Shown: in pieces, positions 26,717 through 35,475 of the stretch | Layout of the letters: the number at the start of each line of letters is the position of its first letter | Position numbering within the stretch: position 1 is the stretch's first letter | Translations under genes and position numbers: made by a program | Notes under the pieces: generated by a model | Database searches by the model: none | The model's input: the letters and a program-made list of their open reading frames with translations, nothing else | What the model was told of the DNA's origin: nothing | Assembly (NCBI GenBank): GCA_029260735.1 | Contig: JAJDCR010000055.1 | Location: forward strand, 37,513-101,512 | From: Planctomycetota bacterium | Lineage (GTDB): Bacteria; Planctomycetota; Uabimicrobiia; Uabimicrobiales; Uabimicrobiaceae | Length of the DNA stretch: 64,000 nt | Reading direction: 5' to 3'

Positions 26717-27499
26717 TTAGAGGATTTTAAACAGCTGGTCAGTGTGGTGTAAAATAGCGACTTGAGCCCCTTTATTGGGTAAATTATCTACAGTTAAGCG
26801 AAGAAAGCTCTGTCGAAAAGTACGCTCTTTGGAGCTGTCCTGAGAAAGAGAGCAAAGGATTGTGATAACTTTTTCGTTTTCGGAAATGCTACTGCGGATT
26901 ATTTCGCCAGGAAGGATTTTTCCTTTTTTTTCTAAAGTACGAATCTTCCACCAAGGAAACAAAGATTTCCACAAAAAACTTATTCCTAGTAGGGACAAAA
27001 GAAGTACAACCAACATAAATCCCCATGGAATTTGCTCTCTACCTGGACCAACAAAGGAAATATCTGGCCGAGATTGGCTGAACATAACAGGTAAAGAATC
27101 GCCTATTTTATATTTTCCAATGTGGATGATTTGTTTCCCTGAAAATTTTTTTTCCTCCCCATTCTCCTTGTATGTGAATGTATAGAATACTCGAGCAGTA
27201 TTTTCTGCTAAAAGAAATTTATTCCAGCGATTTTCTTCTATTTTTTCAATTACCGCTGTCTCTTCCAAAGTCACTGCAAAATACTTCCACTCTTGGTAAT
27301 GAACCCAAGCATGAGCTAGGAAAAATCCTAAGAAAAAAAGGAGGCAAGGCAAAGCAATGAGAAGACATCCCCCGCCAATTTTTTGGGAGATGCGTTGAGG
27401 AAGTCGTTGAAGATCACCCTCTAGAAAATATTTATTCTCGGAATCGATCAAAAAAAGATTTTTAATATCTATATCTATTTTGCTCTTGTCCCTACTCAT
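26717..27499 (-). CDS. DUF3592-like membrane protein
   Basis: Two membrane helices (IALPCLLFFLGFFLAHAWV and WGFMLVVLLLSLLGISFLW) flank a beta domain with VFYTFTYKENGEEKKFSGKQ and IHIGKYKIGDSLPVMFSQSR. This is the YxYxVNG / YxxGxxVxVxY pattern of DUF3592. The biochemical role of the family is not known. The start codon overlaps the end of the upstream gene by 8 bp and the next gene follows after 23 bp, so all three genes form one operon. Confidence 0.72.
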   Translation of the reverse strand: MSRDKSKIDIDIKNLFLIDSENKYFLEGDLQRLPQRISQKIGGGCLLIALPCLLFFLGFFLAHAWVHYQEWKYFAVTLEETAVIEKIEENRWNKFLLAENTARVFYTFTYKENGEEKKFSGKQIIHIGKYKIGDSLPVMFSQSRPDISFVGPGREQIPWGFMLVVLLLSLLGISFLWKSLFPWWKIRTLEKKGKILPGEIIRSSISENEKVITILCSLSQDSSKERTFRQSFLRLTVDNLPNKGAQVAILHHTDQLFKIL

Positions 27500-28337
27500 C
27501 CAAATCCTCTTTTTTAGGTTCAGAAATATCTTCTTTTATCTCAGTAATGTCTTCTTTTAGCTCAGAGATATTTTCCTTTAGCTCATCGAGATTCTCTTTT
27601 TCTTCTTTAGACTCCGCTTCATCTTCTAAATGGTTGTTAACTAGGGCAATTTTTTGCCATATTTTGGTGGAAAGATTGTGGCAAAGAGTTCCTAGTTGAT
27701 CGACTGAGTTGAGAGTCGGAGCATCCGTAAATCGATTGACATAAGCATAGCCAATTTTACTAATGAGAGAAAGCAATTCTATGCAGTAGTTAAAATAGCG
27801 ATTGAGTTCTACAGTAGAGTATGTCCGCACAGGAGAAGAAGGGGTTCTTTCTAAATCAGCGAGGTGAACTTCAGGATGTTTTGTTAACTGATGCATGTCA
27901 ACAATATGAGCCATGGAAAGAAGCTCATGAATGGCTTTAATCGCTTGTTTACGTTTGAGTCGAGTTTCCAAAGAGATTAAAAAAATTAAAGAAGCGCCAA
28001 TAAAAACAATAGAAGCGAGACCCGCTTCTATGGCTTGTATTAAATCGATTGCATTGGGAATCTTTTTCAGAGAAGGTATATGGAGAAGCAGCCAAATAAT
28101 TAAAATAGAAATTCCAACAGCGAGTCCCCAGGAAGAAATTCGAATAGCGATATTCGGGCGACCAATTTTTTCGGAGCGCATTGCGGCATCCTCAGCAACT
28201 TCAGCCAAATCAGAGGTGATTTTACTTAACCCTGAATCAGGAAAGCGCTCTTCAATCCTATTTTCTAAGCTTTGTACAGTTTTAATAATCTCTTCGGATC
28301 GAATTTCCCGAAAAGAAGGATTTCCCTTTATCATCAT
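27492..28337 (-). CDS. Membrane protein with acidic coiled-coil tail
   Basis: The protein has an N-terminal helical part, two membrane helices (ISSWGLAVGISILIIWLLLH and IEAGLASIVFIGASLIFLIS) and a long cytoplasmic helical domain. It ends in repeats of LKENISELKEDITEIKEDIS, a short heptad-like acidic tail. No family is recognised. I chose the ATG at 28337, which has GGGAGA 9 bp upstream. An ATG at 28367 and a TTG at 28376 lie in frame but lack ribosome sites. It is the first gene of the three-gene operon down to 24591, and its last bases contain the next start codon. Confidence 0.62.
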   Translation of the reverse strand: MMIKGNPSFREIRSEEIIKTVQSLENRIEERFPDSGLSKITSDLAEVAEDAAMRSEKIGRPNIAIRISSWGLAVGISILIIWLLLHIPSLKKIPNAIDLIQAIEAGLASIVFIGASLIFLISLETRLKRKQAIKAIHELLSMAHIVDMHQLTKHPEVHLADLERTPSSPVRTYSTVELNRYFNYCIELLSLISKIGYAYVNRFTDAPTLNSVDQLGTLCHNLSTKIWQKIALVNNHLEDEAESKEEKENLDELKENISELKEDITEIKEDISEPKKEDLDE

Positions 28338-28633
28338 AATAAAATTTCTCCCAAAGTTGTTTTTCATAAATAGCAAAAGCTATCTCAAAAATAGTTTCAC
28401 CTGATCTCTTACTTAAATCGATATGAGTAGATATTCTAGTAGGCAAATCCAACTGGGCCAAGATATTTTTTAAAATTTTTTGTAATAAAAGAGTCCGAAA
28501 GAGGAACTTTCCAACTTGCTTGTTTTCTTCAAATCTATTATTATATATCTATAAGTCCCTTTAATTATCATACTCTAAGCGGTTGTTTTTGAGCTTATAT
28601 TTATATCAAACACCCTAGTTAAGGAAATTTAGC

Positions 28634-28786
28634 ATGTTCGCCAAATGGCAACCCCACCAAGTTTACTTTATCCTAATTATTTTCGGAGCAATGGTAAGCT
28701 TATGTTTACCTAAAGCAGGGCCCAAAGTTACCATTTGTTTAGAGTGCGATCCTCGTAGCCAAAAATGTTCTATTCCCCTCCCTTAA
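28634..28786 (+). CDS. Small membrane protein of 50 residues
   Basis: AAGGAAA lies 7 bp before an ATG. The frame encodes one hydrophobic helix (VYFILIIFGAMVSLCL) and a short tail with three Cys (ICLECDPRSQKC). It ends 45 bp before the lipoprotein gene, in the same direction. The good ribosome site and clear helix support it as a real gene, but its shortness leaves doubt. The CxxC and nearby Cys might bind a metal or form disulfides. Confidence 0.5.
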   Translation: MFAKWQPHQVYFILIIFGAMVSLCLPKAGPKVTICLECDPRSQKCSIPLP

Positions 28787-28831
28787 AGTCTATTGTTTGT
28801 TTTTAGCAAATGTCTCCCTAAGGAATTAAAT

Positions 28832-29704
28832 ATGAAGAAAATTACTCTTATTCTTGTTGTGATGACCCTTTTTCTATCTTCTTGTGTAGAAGAGAAGAGA
28901 GTTCTTTCCATCAAATCTGATCTATCTGGATTTTATGCCACTAAAATGATTATTGATTTTACTGAGATGGTGGACATGCTTTTAACCATGAAAAGTCCTA
29001 ATATTTCAGAAGAAGAAAGAGGATTCGCTATTGAAGCTGCTAAGCGTGAAATGCAATCCAAAATAGAAGGGGGAGATGATCCTAAAATGCTCGAGAATCA
29101 GGAGGCTTTCAAGCAGAAGATTTCTGAGTTAGAAGGCATTGATTTGATTAAGTTTGACGTGGCAGCAAAAGATGGCAAGATGGTTTTGGTGATCAAAGTA
29201 GCTTTTGATCATGTCCGCTACCTTGCTCAACTCACTAAAATTGATCTTAATACGGTGACGCCTCAAAATCAAATGATGGATCAGGGAGCGATGCCTATTC
29301 CTGGAGCAAATAAAAAACAAGAGAGGCCTTTTTTTGACTTAGAGATTAAAGAAACGGGCGACACTTTAACTATTGCTCACTTAGGTTTGGCCATGCTCAG
29401 TGCAAACAAGTCAGGCTCATCTGATGGCAAGGAAATGGAAAAAGCGATGAGTGAGTTAAAAAAACTCGACGATATGTCTGAAATGATGCCGGGCTTGGGA
29501 ACCATGATGGAAAAAGCCTTCCAGGGAATGAAAAGCTCTTATCTAATTCGTTTACCTTACCTTAAGTACAAGCTTGCTAAGCATAATGCTGATGACGAAA
29601 AGAAAAATGCCTTACAGTGGAATTATGCCATTGCTGAGATTATGGAAATGGCCAAAAAAGGCAAAATGCCTAAGATGATCAACGTTATTTTGAAAAAGAA
29701 GTAA
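28832..29704 (+). CDS. Hypothetical lipoprotein
   Basis: A type II signal ends in LFLSSC (Cys near residue 18). The mature part of about 270 residues is rich in Lys, Glu and Met, mostly helical, with DDMSEMMPGLGTMMEKAFQG and IKFDVAAKDGKMVLVIKVAF. The start at 28832 has AAGGAA 7 bp upstream, whereas the longer frame from 28793 would bury the signal peptide. No family is recognised. It may be expressed with the 50-residue membrane protein just upstream. Confidence 0.72.
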   Translation: MKKITLILVVMTLFLSSCVEEKRVLSIKSDLSGFYATKMIIDFTEMVDMLLTMKSPNISEEERGFAIEAAKREMQSKIEGGDDPKMLENQEAFKQKISELEGIDLIKFDVAAKDGKMVLVIKVAFDHVRYLAQLTKIDLNTVTPQNQMMDQGAMPIPGANKKQERPFFDLEIKETGDTLTIAHLGLAMLSANKSGSSDGKEMEKAMSELKKLDDMSEMMPGLGTMMEKAFQGMKSSYLIRLPYLKYKLAKHNADDEKKNALQWNYAIAEIMEMAKKGKMPKMINVILKKK

Positions 29705-29790
29705 ATATTATTTTGGTCGACATTGTAGCCTGGTTTAGTAGCCTGCAAAGTCTTTATTTTCAGCGTGTCCCCCCCTGTTCGTTCCTCACG

Positions 29791-29865
29791 GTTCCCCCCA
29801 AAGGGGGAACAAAAAGGATTTTTCTGCATACGAAATTCATTTGCTATCGTATGCAGAAAATCCTT
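29791..29865. repeat. Two strong hairpins, the second with a near-perfect 20-bp stem
   Basis: GTTCCCCC and GGGGGAAC (29791-29798, 29803-29810) make a tight GC-rich hairpin. Just after it, AAGGATTTTTCTGCATACGA (29814-29833) pairs with 29847-29865 with one bulged T and a 13-base loop. Either could end transcription of the lipoprotein gene. The length of the second stem is more typical of a small palindromic element. Confidence 0.6.
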
Positions 29866-29925
29866 CTTATTCATAATCTTAGTCGAAAAATACTCTCATT
29901 TGACTGATGTAAGTAGGTAGAAGAC

Positions 29926-30270
29926 ATGTTTTCTCGCAAAAAACTAGAAGAGGAGGGGTTTTGTATTCTTCCCGAGATTCTTTCAAAAACAGATCTCAAA
30001 AAAATTCTAACTCGCATAGAGTCGATTGATCTTTCTTCTCAGGAAAATAACGAAAAGACGATCAGACAACGCAAATCTAAGCTCTATGCTATTCGCCATT
30101 TCCTCAAAGTTATCCCCGAAATCCGCCCGATTCTCCGTAATCTATCGTTGGAATCTTCTCTAAAAGAATTTTTATTACCGGACTCTTTTATTATCAATAG
30201 CATTCTTTTTGACAAGGTACCGGAATCGAATTGGAAAGTTCCTTGGCATCAAGATGTCATTATTCCCTAG
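29926..30270 (+). pseudogene. Truncated phytanoyl-CoA dioxygenase (PhyH) family gene
   Basis: The 114-residue frame reads like the N-terminal third of a PhyH-type Fe(II)/2-oxoglutarate dioxygenase (LEEEGFCILPEILSKTDLKK; SFIINSILFDKVPESNWKVP). It reaches the metal-binding WHQD and stops six codons later at TAG. Family members are usually 250-300 residues and need a second, distal His and an Arg to bind metal and 2-oxoglutarate. Neither is present, and no downstream frame continues the homology. It is most likely a decayed remnant of an intact gene. Confidence 0.7.
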
Positions 30271-30382
30271 AATAAAACTCTTTTCCTAAACTTTTCTAGT
30301 AAGTTTTTGCTCTCTTTGTTTTTACTTGGTAAAATAATAATAGAACCTATAAGCATAAGCTAATCATCGGAAAGAGACGGGA

Positions 30383-33300
30383 ATGCAAAAGAAATGGTTT
30401 TTACGACTACATGAGAACGGAAAGGTTCAAGGACCTTATACGTCTGAGCAAATTTTATTGCTTTGTCAAAAACAAAAAATCCTTCCAGGGTATTTACTAT
30501 CTTCTGATCAAAGCCGTTGGTCACCGGCAGCCAAAGTACTCAGAAAACTTATGAGCGAAGAGAAAAACTCGCAGGAAGTATCTTTTGAAATTGCCCATTA
30601 TCAAGTGATGCGTGAAATAGGACGAGGGACAAGAGGAGTTGTTTACCATGCTTATGATACAAAGCAAAAAAGACACTGCGCCCTTAAAACTCTAAAGCCC
30701 GATACAAAAAACAGCAAAAAATCGATAGAGGATTTTCTTGAGAAAACCAAAGAAGCTTCTTGTTTGGAGCATTCGAACATTGTTAGTATTTATGAGATTG
30801 GCAATGAACCTTGTTACTTTATCTCTATGGAATATATTGATGGAAGAACCTTACAAGAATGTCTGGGAGATCATAAACTTCCTTTAGAAAACTGCCTAAA
30901 AGTATTTATCAAAATTTGCCAAGCAGTTCACTATGCTCACCAAAAAAAAATCGTTCATCGCGATTTAAAGCCTGAAAATATTATAGTAAATCAAGATTTA
31001 AATCCGAAAATTATGGATTTTGGCGTAGCTTGTCATTTTGATGAAGAAACTCTCTCTCAAACCGATAAAGTTTTTGAGATTCCAAAATATATGGCACCAG
31101 AGATAGCTGATGGAAAAAAAGCCTCCCCTCAAAGCGATATTTATTCCCTAGGAAGCATTCTCTACAAAATTTTAACTCATCGAGCTCCTTTTGAAGGAGA
31201 GAGTGCAATGGAGGTGCTTTATCAATTAGCAAGTAGGGAACCTATTGCGCCATCTCAATTAAATCCTGCGATAAAAAAAGAACTGGAATTGGTTTGTTTG
31301 TATTCCTTGAAAAAATCTCCTGTTAAGAGATGTCCTAGCGCTCTTTTTTTAGCGGAAGAGATAGAGAATATTTTAGAAAATGTCCCTATTAAAACTCGTC
31401 CTCCTGGAGTAGTTGAACGAATTTCTCTCTGGGGGCAACGCTATCCGGTCGCCATAGCTCTATTCATCCTCTCTTTTCTTATCACTATCCTAAGTACGGG
31501 ATTTTATTATAGTAAATCTCAAGCTAAGGATCGCTTAGAAAAAATAAACTTTAAACTAAGGCAGCAAAAAGAAAGCATAGAGTTAGCTAAGAGGGAAAAA
31601 GAAGAGGCCTTTATTCTTTCTCAACAAAAACTTGGAGCCGCGCATTGGCAAATGGCGCAGTACCATATATCTCTTTGTAATTTCTCTAAGGCACTACCTA
31701 GGATTAAGTTAGCTCAAAAAATATTTTCCCAGAATAAAGAATGGGAAAGTGCTCAAAATTTAGCTAAAATTCAACTTCAACTGCAATACTCCATTTTACC
31801 AAGCCTTCCTCTTTTGACTGATGAGTGGGAAATCCCCTACAAAGTAGACTCTTTTTATGCCTGTTCTGAAGATTATATTGCGACTTTTAGAAATGGAGAA
31901 GTCTACATCTGGTCACAGAATGCCTTGAAAAAAGAAAAGCTTCGTTCTCTTTCTTTGGAGCAAAGCTTTCTCCGTCTGCCGGCAAGGAAGAGTAAATTTT
32001 TGTTTTTACCCGATCAAAAAACTCTTTTTTATCACAGTAAAGGAGGTATTGCCCTTTCTGATGTAGAGAAAGAGGAAGATCTGCATATCCTTACTCCTCC
32101 TTTTGCAGGATCTCCTACTGGCTTAGCTTTAAATTTTTCACATAATGGTCGAATCTTAGTTGTCCGAATAGAAAAAGAGCTTTTTCTTTTTTCGGCAAAA
32201 ACATTAAAAAAACTCTTGTCTTTTTCTCTGGCAGAGAATTCTTCAATGCTTTCTCTCTCTCATCTTTTGGCAGCGGTTAATGGAAAAAATGGAAATATTA
32301 TTTATAACACTGACTTTGGTATTGAGATTCAAGACCAACGGAAATCTCCCCAAAAAATATCTCACATTTCTCAACAAATAATGGCCCTAGCTCTTTCTCC
32401 AAAGGAAAAAGAAGTCGTTTATGGAGATGGAAATGGCCGAGTTTTTATTTACGATTTTTCCAAAAAAAGTGAGTTTTTACTTTTTTCTCACTCGGGAAAA
32501 ATACGCTCTCTAAATTTTTCTCCCAACGGTCGTTTGTTGGTTAGTGTAGATCAGCAAGGGGATGTGATAGTTTGGGACATGTTGAGTAGAAAAACTATTT
32601 TGAAAATTCCCCTAGGGGAAGACGTTCATCTGGCTAAATTTACAAAGAGACATAGCCTCGTAACCATAAGCACTAAGCTGAAAAAAACAAAAGTGCGAAA
32701 GTGGTATATAGAGCCATCTCTCAAAGAAACTCTTTCTTTCCAAAAAGAGGATCAAGAGTTATATGAAAAATTTAAAAAATCTGTGCCCAATGTAGACTTT
32801 CTTTACCAAACTCCTATGCAAATAAGCCAGCAAAAATCTTACCTTAGTAGCTCTTATTACTTTTATTTTTCTCTTTGGAATTTACAAGAGCAGGGATATA
32901 CTATTCTCCACCACAACAATTACTTTCCCATTAGGTCTCATTCCATCAGTCCTTTAGAAGATAAATTAGCAATTAGCTATGGACGAGAAGTTTGGGTCTA
33001 TAATTTACCTAGCCCGAAAACCTCCCCCCCCCTCGTTCTTGATGAAAAAACAACCATGGCTCCTCTTTGCTTCTCTCAAGATGGAAAAATATTGATCGTT
33101 GTCCAAGGAGATAAAGGACAAGAATTTAGTTTTTATGATTTAGAAGCTCAAAAAAATGTTTTAAGAAAGTCCAGTAGCATAACAATCGAGGCTCTTGCCG
33201 TAGATCCAGGTAATCGTTGGCTTAGTTTGGGCCTACAGAATGGAGATATTGAAATTCATCCTAAAGAGACCTGGTTAGAGACACAAAGAGAAAAAGAATA

Positions 33301-33769
33301 CTTTCTCGGCCAAGGAAATAATAGTAGGGTTAGTTCCTTAGCTTGGCACCCATTTAATGAAGTTTTAGCAGTGGGAACAAAAGAAGGAGAATTAGTTCTT
33401 TGGCAGAAAAATCCGGGAAGTGAAAATTATTGGTTCGAAAAAAAGGTGACCCACCTAGGCTTAGAAATTAAAAATATCAAGTTTTCTCCCAATGGAGATA
33501 AGGTCTGTCTATTCACTCAAAAGAATAGTTTTATTTATAGTTTTTCTTTGAAAACACTAGTTCCTGTTCTTCTGGGGTATTATAAGAATGGAATATCTGC
33601 CCTTTCTTCTGACTGGGAACTTTTAGCTTTTCCTTCTCAGAGCGGAAATATTCTTATTTTCAGATGGCCTAATGTAAAGTTTGCTAATTTTTCCGGTAAA
33701 GAGCTTAAAGCAAAATTAGAAGAATTGATTTTAGAAAAGAGCAAAGTAACCTATGGAAAAAAAGATTAA
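30383..33769 (+). CDS. GYF-domain Ser/Thr kinase with membrane helix and WD40-type propeller
   Basis: The domains in order are a GYF_2-like N-terminus (WFLRLHENGKVQGPYTSEQI, residues 1-60), a complete Hanks kinase (about 70-325; ALKTLK, HRDLKPENIIV near 192, IMDFGVACHF near 211, SDIYSLGSILYK), a membrane helix (VAIALFILSFLITILSTGF, about 354-372), a coiled coil, and about 650 residues of WD40-like blades (GKIRSLNFSPNGRLLVSVDQ). The catalytic residues are present. The activation segment has EIPKYMAPE in place of GTxxYMAPE. The kinase lies in the cytoplasm. The three sulfotransferase-like genes follow directly, the first starting inside this gene. Confidence 0.93.
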   Translation: MQKKWFLRLHENGKVQGPYTSEQILLLCQKQKILPGYLLSSDQSRWSPAAKVLRKLMSEEKNSQEVSFEIAHYQVMREIGRGTRGVVYHAYDTKQKRHCALKTLKPDTKNSKKSIEDFLEKTKEASCLEHSNIVSIYEIGNEPCYFISMEYIDGRTLQECLGDHKLPLENCLKVFIKICQAVHYAHQKKIVHRDLKPENIIVNQDLNPKIMDFGVACHFDEETLSQTDKVFEIPKYMAPEIADGKKASPQSDIYSLGSILYKILTHRAPFEGESAMEVLYQLASREPIAPSQLNPAIKKELELVCLYSLKKSPVKRCPSALFLAEEIENILENVPIKTRPPGVVERISLWGQRYPVAIALFILSFLITILSTGFYYSKSQAKDRLEKINFKLRQQKESIELAKREKEEAFILSQQKLGAAHWQMAQYHISLCNFSKALPRIKLAQKIFSQNKEWESAQNLAKIQLQLQYSILPSLPLLTDEWEIPYKVDSFYACSEDYIATFRNGEVYIWSQNALKKEKLRSLSLEQSFLRLPARKSKFLFLPDQKTLFYHSKGGIALSDVEKEEDLHILTPPFAGSPTGLALNFSHNGRILVVRIEKELFLFSAKTLKKLLSFSLAENSSMLSLSHLLAAVNGKNGNIIYNTDFGIEIQDQRKSPQKISHISQQIMALALSPKEKEVVYGDGNGRVFIYDFSKKSEFLLFSHSGKIRSLNFSPNGRLLVSVDQQGDVIVWDMLSRKTILKIPLGEDVHLAKFTKRHSLVTISTKLKKTKVRKWYIEPSLKETLSFQKEDQELYEKFKKSVPNVDFLYQTPMQISQQKSYLSSSYYFYFSLWNLQEQGYTILHHNNYFPIRSHSISPLEDKLAISYGREVWVYNLPSPKTSPPLVLDEKTTMAPLCFSQDGKILIVVQGDKGQEFSFYDLEAQKNVLRKSSSITIEALAVDPGNRWLSLGLQNGDIEIHPKETWLETQREKEYFLGQGNNSRVSSLAWHPFNEVLAVGTKEGELVLWQKNPGSENYWFEKKVTHLGLEIKNIKFSPNGDKVCLFTQKNSFIYSFSLKTLVPVLLGYYKNGISALSSDWELLAFPSQSGNILIFRWPNVKFANFSGKELKAKLEELILEKSKVTYGKKD

Positions 33770-34493
33770 AAACCGTATTTTTGTAATTGTTTCTCCAGGG
33801 TGTGAAGAAACTTGGACACAGCTTAAAAATATAATCCAGTATCATTTACCAGTGGAAATATTGCCTCCTTTCTATCTTTTTTATTTTTTAGCCAAAGGAA
33901 AAAAAATTGATTTTTTAGAAGGAATTAAATCGTCGATTAATTTCAATCGGTGGTTGGGCGATCACTTATCCATATCTGTCTCAAAAATTGCTTTTAGCAA
34001 AAAAAAATTCATCCAGCAGTATATCCAAACTTTAGATGAATATACTCTTTCTCAAGGTAAAACTTGTTGGCTAAATGAGGCGGTGCTGAGAATTTCTCAC
34101 ATCAATTTTTTGAAAGATCATTTTGATAATTATAAAATTGTCCACTTGCTTAGCGAACCAAAAGAACTTTCTTCTAAAGAATCTCCCAAAGGGGATTGGC
34201 CTTTAGAGCAAAATGAAAAAACAAATATTAAACAGTGGTGGGAAAATTTTGCAAAAGCTAGTTCCTATTCTGGGCATGACAATCATTTTGTTTTGTATGA
34301 GAAAAATCTATATGAGAATTTTTCCCAAACCCTTACTGATTTCACAAGTTTTTTGAATTTAGATCGGGTAGAAGGAAAAACTATATCTGAACTCAAAAAA
34401 GGTTTTGAACGTTCTCTTTTTAGTCCTGATCATATTATCCAAAAACAATTGGATTACGCTTTAAACTGTTTCTTAAATTTTGATAAAAAATAA
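33753..34493 (+). CDS. Degenerate sulfotransferase-like protein
   Basis: The protein aligns along its length with the next two genes: FIQQYIQTLDEYTLSQGKTC and KIVHLLSEPKELSS match the same positions in them. The PAPS-binding loop is lost. Where the neighbours have GCPRSGTTLL this one has SPGCEETW, and the 3'-phosphate region RNPYDTIAS is replaced. It cannot bind PAPS in the usual way, so it is either a non-catalytic partner or an eroding duplicate. Its ATG overlaps the kinase gene by 17 bp, which suggests coupled translation. Confidence 0.7.
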   Translation: MEKKIKNRIFVIVSPGCEETWTQLKNIIQYHLPVEILPPFYLFYFLAKGKKIDFLEGIKSSINFNRWLGDHLSISVSKIAFSKKKFIQQYIQTLDEYTLSQGKTCWLNEAVLRISHINFLKDHFDNYKIVHLLSEPKELSSKESPKGDWPLEQNEKTNIKQWWENFAKASSYSGHDNHFVLYEKNLYENFSQTLTDFTSFLNLDRVEGKTISELKKGFERSLFSPDHIIQKQLDYALNCFLNFDKK

Positions 34494-34494
34494 T

Positions 34495-35352
34495 ATGGAA
34501 GATAAAATAAAACAGCGACTATTTATTGTGGGGTGTCCTCGCTCAGGAACTACTCTTTTACAAGCTATGCTAATGGCTTCTGGCCAGATAGTTTCTTTTC
34601 CAGAGTCGGCAGCTTTTTCTCGCCTTATTGAAAGAAAAAAATCTTTAAAGATATTTAACACAATAGCCAGTTCTTGGAAATTAAATAGTTGGCTTAAGAA
34701 GGAGCTAGGAATCTCCATGAAGATATCTGGTTCTAACCGCATCGAGTGTATTCAAAATTTTGCTCAAGCCTTGGATGAATATTGCTTGAAGCAAGGAAAG
34801 TATATATGGCTAGAAAAGACTCCTGAGCATTTATACTATATACACTACATTGAATATATTATTAAGAACTGGAAAATCATTCATATTATTAGAAACCCTT
34901 ATGATACGATTGCTTCGTTGTATGAGGCTAGTATTCTCTGGAAGACTCCCAAAACGATTGAGGAAATTACCACAAACTGGTTACATCGTTTTTCCATCTC
35001 GATGTCCTACATAGGAAAACCGTATCACTACTTCATTACATATGAAAACCTTGTTCAATATCCTCAAGAAGAAATGAGTAAGCTAGCTTCTGCTCTAGAG
35101 ATAAATTTGCCTGACTACAATCAAGTTAATCTATCAGATTATTCTTTCATTGCGATAGAAGAAGGAAAAATACCTGCTTGGAAAAAAAACAATGCATCTC
35201 AGAAAATAATCACCCAATCTCGGAATAAATTTGAGAAGATTTTTACCCTTAAAGAACAAGAAGGGATTAGAAGTAAAATTAAAGAAAGCGAAAAGCTTTT
35301 AAAAAAATGTGCATTTTACGAAAGATCTAGTTCTCTGTCTCCAGATGCCTAA
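34495..35352 (+). CDS. Sulfotransferase family protein
   Basis: The PAPS 5'-phosphate loop is intact (FIVGCPRSGTTLLQAMLMAS) and the 3'-phosphate region reads IIHIIRNPYDTIASLYE. These are the two hallmarks of sulfotransferases, which move a sulfo group from PAPS to a hydroxyl or amine acceptor. The acceptor cannot be read. The ATG at 34495 begins one base after the previous stop and lacks a strong ribosome site. The protein is closely related to the gene at 35476, and the bases before each start codon also match, pointing to a recent duplication. Confidence 0.85.
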   Translation: MEDKIKQRLFIVGCPRSGTTLLQAMLMASGQIVSFPESAAFSRLIERKKSLKIFNTIASSWKLNSWLKKELGISMKISGSNRIECIQNFAQALDEYCLKQGKYIWLEKTPEHLYYIHYIEYIIKNWKIIHIIRNPYDTIASLYEASILWKTPKTIEEITTNWLHRFSISMSYIGKPYHYFITYENLVQYPQEEMSKLASALEINLPDYNQVNLSDYSFIAIEEGKIPAWKKNNASQKIITQSRNKFEKIFTLKEQEGIRSKIKESEKLLKKCAFYERSSSLSPDA

Positions 35353-35475
35353 GTGTAGCCCTCTTTCTCTCTTTTTGATGTTTTACAGGCTTCTCACACA
35401 CGGAAACAAAAAAGGGCTAAAGGATAGAAAAATAAGAAGGTAGCGTATAAATAGTGCGTTTTAGTTAAAAATAAT

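Noticed and set aside
33025..33032. Run of eight C bases in the GYF-kinase gene as a phase-variation switch
   Set aside because: The tract is short and sits deep in the propeller, with the frame open on both sides. Nothing shows that it varies.
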